Shown here piece by piece: positions 1 to 5,795 of a stretch of 5,795 bases of DNA (within the stretch, counting starts at the first letter, position 1; every line of letters begins with the position of its first letter). Under the pieces are notes generated by a model, which saw nothing but the letters and a program-made list of their open reading frames with translations, searched no databases and was not told where the DNA came from. The translations under genes and the position numbers were made by a program. The DNA lies in assembly GCA_018969455.1 (NCBI GenBank), contig JAGWYI010000287.1, positions 1-5,795 of the forward strand, given 5' to 3'. The DNA is from Bacteroidota bacterium. Lineage in GTDB: Bacteria > Bacteroidota > Bacteroidia > Chitinophagales > Saprospiraceae.

Positions 1-1985
1 GGGCTTTGCTTTACCCGTAAATAATACGCATTTGCGAGGATGTTGTTGGGTGTGATCAGGGTGTCTTTCCCGGCTTTTAAGCGTAATTCATGGGCCACCA
101 TGATTTGGTCTTCAATGATCACATAATCGGCGTTGTTGCTCATATCCCCATGTCCGGTATTTCGTACGGTGAACTTTGGAGTTCCATTGCAGCTGGCCTT
201 CACTTCCAAATTGGATCCATCCCAAAACGGGTTGGGGGCAAAACACAAGGTATCGGGTGAAATATGTCCTTCCAGGCAGATGTTGTCGCCAATGGGGGCA
301 TCGCATGCCAGGAAAGTGTGTACGGTAAATTGACTGCAATCATTGGTTGGATGAAACCAAAGGGTATCGTTTGAAAAGGCGTAGAGCGGTATGCTTGCCC
401 CTTGAAAATTCAATTTGGGGTCTAAAACCAGCGATATAGCCACATCTTGAGTCGGCAGAGTGCCTAAGTTACAATATCCAATTTGCACTGTGTTGGTGGT
501 GCAGCGACGCATCAGGCCTGGCGAAATGTTTAATTCCATAAAAGGGCATTTCGTTGCAGCGCTTACGCCAATGGGCGCGAGGCTGATTTGTTGGCCGTTT
601 TGGCCAATTTGCACCGACGGGGTATCGCAGGGGATGTACAAGCCCGGCACATCGGCCTTGGGGTGTACGAAAATTTGGTAATTTCCTGCCGGAACGCTGA
701 GTGCAAATTGGCCCTGGGAGCCCGATTTGGTGAAAAACGCCTGGTTGCCGGCATCTCTTGCTTCAATGAGCAAACCCGGAGTGGCCGCATCTGTTCCCGT
801 TTTGAGGCAATCGCCATTCTGATCATCATACACCATACCCAACAAACGATGGGTGTAAATATGGCCGGTTAAATCGGTTTTTAGCAAAAATGCCTGGTCG
901 TTCCAGGCGCCCGCCATTACAAAATTGTTGTCGTCGACCAAAATTACATCGCGGATAAAGTCGGCTGAATTCAGCAGAAAGGCATCTAAAAACTGCCCAA
1001 ACGGATTGGTTTTTATCCAATACAGGGTAGCCGGATTAATTCCATCCAGTCCGGCATACAATGGGAAATAGAGGTTGTCATCGGCATCCCGGCCAATACT
1101 TGTGATGATGGGGAGCAAAATTCCGCTGTTGTTGTACAAGGAAGCAAGGTCGAGGGTGCGTGCCCAGGCAACATTTCCATTTGGTTGCCATGCCAGGAGC
1201 GCGATGGCATTGTTGGCACTTCCCAAATTATCGGCAAGCATAACGATATTGCCATTGATTTGCTCAACCAGGTCTTTACATGCCAGGAAATTTCCTATTT
1301 TTAGGCCTTTTTCCCACAACAAATTGCCGTTTTCGTCTATTTTTGCCAGGAATCCGTCTGCCTGAATCGATCCATTGTTACGGACGCCCCCAATGGCAAA
1401 ATTTCCATCCGAAAGGCCGATCATTTGGGTAACGTTTTCGGCTTTGGTGGGATCACCTACATTTTTTTGCCAAAGCATCTGTCCCGATTCGTCGAATCGG
1501 ACCAGCCATATTTGGTTGTTTTCACTGCGGGTATTGCCGCTTGCCAGGTATCCTCCTGTGGAAACTGTTGCTATCGAAACCAAAGCATCCGGAATCCATT
1601 GCTTGGGCACATCCGTTTGCCATTGCAAAACACCGGCTGCAGAAATACGCACCAAACGGTTTTTCAATTCTCCATTGGTGCTGAGATATTCCCCCAAAGC
1701 GATTGCATCGCCGTTGGGAGCGAGACAAAGTGCCGTGCCCCTGCCTCCTGGAAAAAGTCCGGGATAATCCCATTGAATTACACCATTGGAGTCTGTTTTT
1801 TGAATATTTCCGGACTGGAATTTGCCAGCCATGTAGAATCCACCTCCGGTGTGTTGAACAACGGCATGACAGAAGGCCGAATCGGCAAGATAAGTTTGGA
1901 AAAATCCCTGGGCATCCGAATGGGAGACACCGATGGCACAGAAGAAAATCCAAAGATAGGTTTGGAGTAAACGGGAAAAATTCAT
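1..1985 (-). CDS. Secreted multidomain protein with predicted seven-bladed beta-propeller, SdrD_B-like module and Cys-rich beta domain (C-terminus beyond window)
   Basis: The reading frame is open from the ATG at 1985 to the left edge (661 codons plus two bases), so the C-terminus is missing. Residues 1-26 form a signal peptide (Arg5, hydrophobic stretch about 6-20, cleavage probably after Ala-Gln near 25-26), which supports this start. Residues about 27-380 hold seven copies of a blade motif: a hydrophobic strand, usually Lys/Arg, then Gly-x3-Trp, with Trp at 72, 122, 172, 224 and 274 and relaxed copies centred on Gly330 and Gly374. This fits a seven-bladed PQQ/delta-60-like propeller. Residues about 381-470 begin VYDDQNGDC and resemble SdrD_B or carboxypeptidase-regulatory beta-sandwich modules. 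Residues 480-661 resemble extracellular domains I associate with Saprospiria surface proteins, with eight cysteines. Such proteins often end in a type IX secretion sorting domain; here that is inference because the end is absent. The substrate or partner is unknown. I am confident of the gene and its export, less of domain names. Confidence 0.9.
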   Translation of the reverse strand, partial: MNFSRLLQTYLWIFFCAIGVSHSDAQGFFQTYLADSAFCHAVVQHTGGGFYMAGKFQSGNIQKTDSNGVIQWDYPGLFPGGRGTALCLAPNGDAIALGEYLSTNGELKNRLVRISAAGVLQWQTDVPKQWIPDALVSIATVSTGGYLASGNTRSENNQIWLVRFDESGQMLWQKNVGDPTKAENVTQMIGLSDGNFAIGGVRNNGSIQADGFLAKIDENGNLLWEKGLKIGNFLACKDLVEQINGNIVMLADNLGSANNAIALLAWQPNGNVAWARTLDLASLYNNSGILLPIITSIGRDADDNLYFPLYAGLDGINPATLYWIKTNPFGQFLDAFLLNSADFIRDVILVDDNNFVMAGAWNDQAFLLKTDLTGHIYTHRLLGMVYDDQNGDCLKTGTDAATPGLLIEARDAGNQAFFTKSGSQGQFALSVPAGNYQIFVHPKADVPGLYIPCDTPSVQIGQNGQQISLAPIGVSAATKCPFMELNISPGLMRRCTTNTVQIGYCNLGTLPTQDVAISLVLDPKLNFQGASIPLYAFSNDTLWFHPTNDCSQFTVHTFLACDAPIGDNICLEGHISPDTLCFAPNPFWDGSNLEVKASCNGTPKFTVRNTGHGDMSNNADYVIIEDQIMVAHELRLKAGKDTLITPNNILANAYYLRVKQS
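846..1907 (-). repeat. Protein-level beta-propeller blade repeats (about 7 x 50 residues)
   Basis: Within the secreted protein, residues about 27-380 show a recurring unit of roughly 50 residues. The unit core is a hydrophobic strand ending in Lys/Arg, a turn with Asp/Asn and Gly, then three residues and Trp. Examples are LVRFDESGQMLW (161-172) and FLAKIDENGNLLW (212-224). The invariant Gly falls at 68, 118, 168, 220, 270, 330 and 374, and the Trp is kept in the first five units. The units have diverged at DNA level, so this is an old protein repeat rather than a recent tandem duplication. The propeller fold is inferred from periodicity. Confidence 0.7.
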
Positions 1986-2283
1986 GTTGTTTTGGTTTAA
2001 TCGTATTAAAAATGCGAGGGGTATTGCGCATGCCACAATTCCATGATACAAAAGTGCGTTTTTCCGGGTTGTATAAAAAAGGACAAAAAATAGAGAAAAT
2101 TACATTTAAAAAATTGTATTATAAAATTAAATACTTGAATATCATTAAAATATAAAAAAAATTAAGTTCTAAAATAGAATTTTTAAAAATTTAGTCAGTT
2201 CAACTTTTTTATTAAACCATTTTTAATTTGGATCGTTTCAGCGGCAGTTGGTAAAATGGAGATCCTTTCGAGGCATCTTTCTA

Positions 2284-2316
2284 TTGTACCCGATCCTTGT
2301 TACAAATTTAAATTTG
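2284..2316 (+). promoter_or_regulatory. Candidate Bacteroidota-type promoter for the lipoprotein operon
   Basis: TAAATTTG at 2309-2316 matches the Bacteroidota -7 consensus TAnnTTTG exactly. A TTG at 2284-2286 lies 22 bases upstream, slightly further than the usual -33 spacing of about 19-21. Transcription would start near 2323 and leave a leader of about 40 bases before the ATG at 2363, a sensible length. The -7 octamer is short and the region is A/T-rich, so a chance match cannot be excluded. Confidence 0.4.
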
Positions 2317-2317
2317 T
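2302..2317. repeat. Perfect 16-bp palindrome ACAAATTTAAATTTGT
   Basis: The 16 bases read identically on both strands, centred between 2309 and 2310. Symmetry stops at the next base pair outward. Each strand therefore carries TAAATTTG, the -7 consensus form: 2309-2316 on the plus strand and 2310-2303 on the minus strand. It may be an operator overlapping the lipoprotein promoter, a bidirectional -7 element, or chance in A/T-rich DNA. The minus-strand copy lies about 320 bases from the leftward start and lacks a nearby -33 TTG, so its use is doubtful. Confidence 0.5.
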
Positions 2318-2362
2318 TGTCAACCTGCGACTGTTTCTGTTTTCACTTTTTATCGCTTGAGA

Positions 2363-4594
2363 ATGTTTCGCTTTTCATCTTTCGTTTTCGTCTTAGCGAC
2401 TTTTATTGCTTTTGTCTCTTGCCAGTCTGGCAAAAAACATCGTCTTGTCAACAAAGGCCCAATGACAGGCCACCAACGCATGATTGCCATACTTGACAGC
2501 ATTTATCGCAACGAAAGTGTGGAAAAATGCTATAATTTGAATGGGCGTTATGCCGGCAAATTAAAAGCCATGCTTGCCTCCGCGCGCACATCCGATCAGC
2601 AAGTGCTGGCCAACTTCAAGGTGGCGGAGCAATTGTTGTATGCCGGCCAGACAGAGGAGGCCATTCAAATTCTTCAGCAACTTACCGGTGGCAATTTTGA
2701 GTTGATGAATGCCGACAATCGGCCGCTGTTTGATTTGTATGCCTTGGCGCATTTGCGCTTGGGGGAGCAACAAAATTGTGTTCAAAATCACACATCGGAA
2801 TCTTGTATTTTACCTATTTCGCCACTTGGACAGCACAAAGTAGTGGAGGGCTCCACTGCAGCCATGGGTATGTACCAAAAAATACTGGAAAAATTTCCCG
2901 ACGACCTTCAATCCCGCTGGCTTCTGAACATCGCAGCCATGACCCTGGGTAAATATCCGGATGGAATTCCTGCCAAATGGCGGGTTCCGCAATCGGTTTT
3001 TGCCCGAAAACAGGGGCCTGTATTCAAAGACATTGCCGGTGCGCTTGGGCTGGATCGCCGAAATACCTCTGGAAGTGTTATAATGGAAGATTTTGACAAT
3101 GATGGAGATCTGGATGTATTTACCACCTTTTACCTGCTCAATGGCCAATGTAAATATTACGTCAATAATGGAGACGGAACGTTTACCGATAAAACCAAAG
3201 AAGCCAACCTGAGCGGGATTGTAAGCGGGTTGAATACGGTACAGGCTGATTTCGACAATGACGGAAATCGGGACATTCTGATTTTACGGGGAGGCTGGCT
3301 TGACGGCGGCTTGCATCCCAATTCTTTGCTCAAAAACAAGGGTAACGGTACCTTTGAAGATGTGACGATTGATGCGGGCATACTATCCTTCCATCCAACT
3401 CAAACGGCTTCCTGGGCCGATTTCAATGCAGATGGCTTTCTGGATTTGTTTATTGCCAATGAAAGTTCGAAATTAAAAGGACAACACCCATGTGAGTTGT
3501 ACCTTAATATGAAAAACGGAAAGTTCAAGAATATTGCCGCACAAGTTGGATTGGATCGGACGGGATTTTTCAAGGCGGTTGCAGTAGGGGATATCAACAA
3601 CGATCGTTTGCCGGATGTTTATTTAAGCGATTTTAGCGCAGAAAACCAGCTTTGGCTCAACCAAACCACCGATTCTGATCATGTATCTTTTAAGAACATC
3701 ACGGCCGAAGCAGGGGTAGGGAAGCCAATAAACAGCTTTCCCGCTTTTTTCTTTGATTTCAACAACGATGGCTTTCTGGATCTTTTTGTTGGAGGCTACG
3801 ATCCTACTTTGCTCGATAATGCTGCAGGCGTTGTATTGGCAGAATATCTGGGCAAAAAAGCCAAAGGCGATTTTGTGCGGATGTATCAAAACAAAGGAAA
3901 TGGCACTTTTGCAGATGTAACCAATTCCGTGGGCGTCAACAAAATTATGTTTGGTATGGGCAACAATTTCGGGGATCTGGACAATGACGGGTGGCTCGAT
4001 TTTTACATCGGCACCGGAACGCCCGATTTGCGCTCCTTGGTTCCAAACCGAATGTTCCACAATCAGGAAGGCCGTTTTTTTAATGAAATTACGATGAATG
4101 GATTTGGCAATATTCAAAAAGGCCATGGAATTGCTTTTGGAGACATTGACAACGATGGCGATCAAGATCTGTTTAATGTACTCGGAGGCGCCTATGAAGG
4201 GGATCTTGCCAACAACATGCTGTTCCAAAACCCTGGAAATTCCAACAAATGGATTACTGTTTTTCTGGAAGGAAAAACCGCCGCACACGATGCGATTGGA
4301 GCCAAAATAGTTGCTACCGTGCGCACCGAAGCAGGTAAAACCCGGAAAATTTTCAATTCCATTGGAAGCGGCGGCAGTTTTGGAGGCTCCTCTTTGCGTG
4401 CCGAAATTGGCCTGGGAAATGCAGCGTCTATTGAATCGCTCGAGGTTATTTGGCCAAAACCTGCGCCAGAAAGCCAGGTGTTTACCCAAGTACCCCTGAA
4501 TTCGACAATTAAAATAACCGAGGGTGACGCCAATTTTAAAACCCTGAGTCTGAAGCAAATACCCATGGGGCAGGGCAACAACGCAGTTCAATAA
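2363..4594 (+). CDS. CRTAC1-family lipoprotein: TPR-like N-terminus, seven FG-GAP/VCBS repeats, ASPIC/UnbV domain
   Basis: Complete gene of 743 residues from ATG 2363. An in-frame TTG at 2357 adds two residues, but the ATG gives a better signal peptide. Residues 1-19 are a lipoprotein signal, with the lipobox ending at Cys20 (FVSC). The residues after Cys20 (QSGKK) lack the acidic run used as a surface export signal in Bacteroidota, so the final leaflet is uncertain. Residues about 35-210 are helical and TPR-like and include NC-x3-H-x3-SC (Cys139, His143, Cys148), then a W-LLNIA-MTLG-YP block near 186-199, both typical of FG-GAP proteins of this class. Seven calcium-loop motifs (D-x-[DN]-x-D-G-x2-D) start at residues 243, 296, 353, 410, 465, 538 and 594; the fourth has Arg for Gly. 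Residues about 625-718 are the ASPIC/UnbV domain. An integrin-alpha-like propeller fold is expected. Its ligand and role are unknown; adhesion, binding or scaffolding in the envelope is inference. Confidence 0.95.
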   Translation: MFRFSSFVFVLATFIAFVSCQSGKKHRLVNKGPMTGHQRMIAILDSIYRNESVEKCYNLNGRYAGKLKAMLASARTSDQQVLANFKVAEQLLYAGQTEEAIQILQQLTGGNFELMNADNRPLFDLYALAHLRLGEQQNCVQNHTSESCILPISPLGQHKVVEGSTAAMGMYQKILEKFPDDLQSRWLLNIAAMTLGKYPDGIPAKWRVPQSVFARKQGPVFKDIAGALGLDRRNTSGSVIMEDFDNDGDLDVFTTFYLLNGQCKYYVNNGDGTFTDKTKEANLSGIVSGLNTVQADFDNDGNRDILILRGGWLDGGLHPNSLLKNKGNGTFEDVTIDAGILSFHPTQTASWADFNADGFLDLFIANESSKLKGQHPCELYLNMKNGKFKNIAAQVGLDRTGFFKAVAVGDINNDRLPDVYLSDFSAENQLWLNQTTDSDHVSFKNITAEAGVGKPINSFPAFFFDFNNDGFLDLFVGGYDPTLLDNAAGVVLAEYLGKKAKGDFVRMYQNKGNGTFADVTNSVGVNKIMFGMGNNFGDLDNDGWLDFYIGTGTPDLRSLVPNRMFHNQEGRFFNEITMNGFGNIQKGHGIAFGDIDNDGDQDLFNVLGGAYEGDLANNMLFQNPGNSNKWITVFLEGKTAAHDAIGAKIVATVRTEAGKTRKIFNSIGSGGSFGGSSLRAEIGLGNAASIESLEVIWPKPAPESQVFTQVPLNSTIKITEGDANFKTLSLKQIPMGQGNNAVQ
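3089..4168 (+). repeat. Seven FG-GAP/VCBS calcium-binding loop repeats (protein level)
   Basis: This spans the first to the last Asp-rich loop of the lipoprotein. The loops are DFDNDGDLD, DFDNDGNRD, DFNADGFLD, DINNDRLPD, DFNNDGFLD, DLDNDGWLD and DIDNDGDQD, spaced about 53-73 residues apart. Most are accompanied by NxGNGTF-like strands and a following D/N-I/V-T segment. Loops 3 and 5 share an exact 15-base stretch (3431-3445 and 3767-3781), which suggests comparatively recent duplication, gene conversion or constraint on the same residues. In known FG-GAP propellers such loops bind Ca2+. Confidence 0.9.
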
Positions 4595-4601
4595 ACAAAC
4601 C

Positions 4602-5795
4602 ATGCGCGCCATACTCAAAATATTGCAAACTTTGTCGCCCGCGCAATTGCGCGCACTCGATCAGTTTATGCAGTCGCCCTATTTCGTTACGCATGCAGGG
4701 CTTTTTAAATTGTATATGCATATAAAGTCGGTCCGAACTGCGCTGCCGGAAGCAGAATTGAGGCAATCGGTTCGGATAAGCATGGAATTGGATAGCAAGA
4801 AAATGAATCAATTGTGCCACCATTTGCTAAAGGCATTGGAGGATTTTCTGGCCATCGAACAGGTTTGGGATCAAAAAAACCAACGATATGTATCTGTTGT
4901 ACGGGCTTTGCGACAGTTAGATTTGCATGATGAAAGCGCAGATATGTTGCGCTATGCCGCAAAAAAAATGCAACAGGCGCCGGTGCGTGGAGTTACCGAT
5001 TACCAGGCCGAATACCACCTGCAATTGGAAGCTTATTATTTGTCGTTGCAACAAGGCCGGGGTAAAAACATTCAAATTCAGGATCTGGCTCGCTCGCAAG
5101 ACTTGGCGTTTGTGATGGATAAATTGCGAATGGCTTGTATTCTGACAAGTTATGAAGCAATTACCCGCCAAAATTACGATAAAGGATTGTTGAACAGTGT
5201 GCTCACCTTTTTAAAAAACCATGATTTTTTGGAAATCCCCCTGGTGGCAGTATATTATCACGGTTACCACGCCTTGCAAAATGAAGAAGATACCGATGGC
5301 CATTTTCAGCATCTAAAACGCTTATTGGAAGCCCACGGCGAGGCATTTCCCACTTCAGAAACCCATGATTTGTATTTATTGGCCATTAATTATTGCATTC
5401 GTCGGATCAATCAGGCGCAAGAGGGTTTTTATCAGGAGGTTTTTGATCTGTACCAAAGCGGCTTGCGCCGGGCTGCACTTTTGGAAGAAGGCGTGTTGTC
5501 ACGGTGGACTTATAACAACATCACCATGACGGGCTTGCGCCTGGGCTCTTATGATTGGGTTCGGCAATTCTTGCATCAATATGCGCCCTACTTGGCAGTA
5601 GAACATCGGGAGGCCGCTTTTCATTTCAATTTGGCCCGATATAATTATGAAACCGGAAATTTTGATGCAGCTTTGCAGCATCTTACGCATATGGAATATG
5701 ATGATGTGCTTCACAATTTGGCTGCCAAATTTCTAATAGCCAAAATTTATTACGCCCAGGATGCCTACACTGCCCTTGAAAATCAGTTAGACAGC
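4602..5795 (+). CDS. Helical-repeat (TPR-like) protein of unknown function, 3' end beyond window
   Basis: The frame is open from ATG 4602 to the right edge (398 codons, no stop), so the protein is longer than seen. It begins 7 bases after the lipoprotein stop, with no terminator between, so the two are probably one transcription unit. No signal peptide or membrane segment is visible, so the protein is likely cytoplasmic. The sequence is rich in Leu, Tyr, His, Gln and Glu and reads as paired helices throughout. Residues 336-366, with a YETGNFDAALQHL core, fit a TPR unit. The N-terminal block LSPAQLRALDQFMQSPYF (11-28) and the segment FYQEVFDLYQSGL through SRWTYNNI to GLRLGSYDWV (276-320) look strongly conserved. 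I associate them with a family of uncharacterised proteins in Saprospiria, from memory and unverified. TPR-like arrays usually mediate protein contacts. No catalytic motif is seen and no function is assigned. Confidence 0.88.
   Translation, partial: MRAILKILQTLSPAQLRALDQFMQSPYFVTHAGLFKLYMHIKSVRTALPEAELRQSVRISMELDSKKMNQLCHHLLKALEDFLAIEQVWDQKNQRYVSVVRALRQLDLHDESADMLRYAAKKMQQAPVRGVTDYQAEYHLQLEAYYLSLQQGRGKNIQIQDLARSQDLAFVMDKLRMACILTSYEAITRQNYDKGLLNSVLTFLKNHDFLEIPLVAVYYHGYHALQNEEDTDGHFQHLKRLLEAHGEAFPTSETHDLYLLAINYCIRRINQAQEGFYQEVFDLYQSGLRRAALLEEGVLSRWTYNNITMTGLRLGSYDWVRQFLHQYAPYLAVEHREAAFHFNLARYNYETGNFDAALQHLTHMEYDDVLHNLAAKFLIAKIYYAQDAYTALENQLDS

Larger units (their letters stand above)
1986..2362. 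other. Divergent intergenic region, A/T-rich core
   Basis: This 377-bp gap separates the secreted-protein gene (leftward) from the lipoprotein gene (rightward) and must hold the promoters for both. The part from about 2085 to 2230 is strikingly A/T-rich, with long A and T runs. It includes a perfect A/T palindrome at 2178-2191 (AATTTTTAAAAATT), which could be intrinsic curvature or chance in such composition. No RNA gene, tRNA, terminator hairpin with a G/C stem, or convincing small ORF is visible. I found no intact TAnnTTTG element close to the leftward start at 1985, so the promoter of that gene is not located. Confidence 0.75.

Noticed and set aside
304..1290. Recurrent CATGCCAGGA words (304-313, 1189-1198, 1279-1288) as possible interspersed DNA repeats
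   Set aside because: They lie inside coding sequence in the same frame, encoding Leu-Ala followed by Cys or Trp in hydrophobic strands. They are short, irregularly spaced and best explained by codon preference.
1522..2031. Minus-strand 169-codon frame overlapping the secreted-protein start
   Set aside because: It is a different frame from the gene beginning at 1985. Its product is Arg/Cys/Phe-rich without domain pattern, whereas the 1985 frame runs open to the window edge.
2049..2056. CACTTTTG on the minus strand as a -7 element for the leftward gene
   Set aside because: It has one mismatch to TAnnTTTG at the key first base, and no TTG lies at the proper -33 spacing upstream.
1425..2155. 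Plus-strand open frames of 150-181 codons opposite the secreted-protein gene
   Set aside because: Antisense to a continuous coding frame with signal peptide and periodic propeller repeats. The translations have no family resemblance and are typical shadows.
2178..2191. AATTTTTAAAAATT palindrome as a terminator
   Set aside because: The stem is entirely A/T with no loop, in very A/T-rich DNA, and no gene ends towards it, since both neighbours start outward from this region.
2357..2362. Alternative TTG start for the lipoprotein
   Set aside because: It would add only two residues before an ATG that gives a cleaner lipoprotein signal peptide; no ribosome-binding sequence favours the TTG.
2248..2496. 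Small plus-strand frame of 82 codons overlapping the lipoprotein start
   Set aside because: It overlaps the lipoprotein signal region in another frame, and its Phe/Cys-rich translation comes from the T-rich leader. No supporting start signal or homology.
3623..4618. 331-codon open frame on the minus strand opposite the lipoprotein gene
   Set aside because: It lies wholly antisense to the strongly supported FG-GAP and ASPIC/UnbV coding sequence. Its translation shows no recognisable domain or signal and looks like reverse-complement shadow.

Overview
The window looks like chromosomal DNA from a Bacteroidota bacterium, most likely of the Saprospiria type (Lewinella/Haliscomenobacter/Saprospira relatives). 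The grounds are: no Shine-Dalgarno sequence before any of the three starts; A/T-rich leaders; a Bacteroidota-style -7 element (TAnnTTTG) in the intergenic region; a secreted beta-propeller protein with a C-terminal architecture I associate with Saprospiria surface proteins; a CRTAC1-type FG-GAP lipoprotein; and a helical-repeat protein of a kind I associate with the same group. The placement rests on protein resemblance by eye, not on a search.

Layout: (1) 1-1985, minus strand: a large secreted protein that runs off the left edge. 661 codons are visible, with a signal peptide, a probable seven-bladed beta-propeller (seven regularly spaced blade motifs), a small Asp-rich beta-sandwich module and a cysteine-rich beta domain. 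The C-terminus is missing. (2) 1986-2362: a 377-bp divergent intergenic region with a very A/T-rich core and a perfect 16-bp palindrome that contains a -7-like hexad on each strand. (3) 2363-4594, plus strand: a complete 743-residue lipoprotein with a TPR-like helical N-terminal region carrying a conserved Cys/His motif, seven FG-GAP/VCBS calcium-loop repeats and a C-terminal ASPIC/UnbV domain. (4) 4602-5795, plus strand: a mostly helical protein of unknown function, open to the right edge (398 codons visible), starting 7 bases after the lipoprotein stop and so probably co-transcribed with it.

How they fit together: genes 1 and 2 are both envelope or secreted beta-propeller-type proteins transcribed away from a shared intergenic region, and gene 3 is probably the second gene of an operon with gene 2. 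Nothing visible proves a common pathway. No RNA genes, mobile elements, CRISPR arrays or attachment sites were seen. The most useful points for follow-up are the seven-blade periodicity and Cys-rich C-terminal part of gene 1, the Cys/His motif of the lipoprotein, the symmetric promoter/operator-like palindrome, and the conserved but unexplained gene 3.
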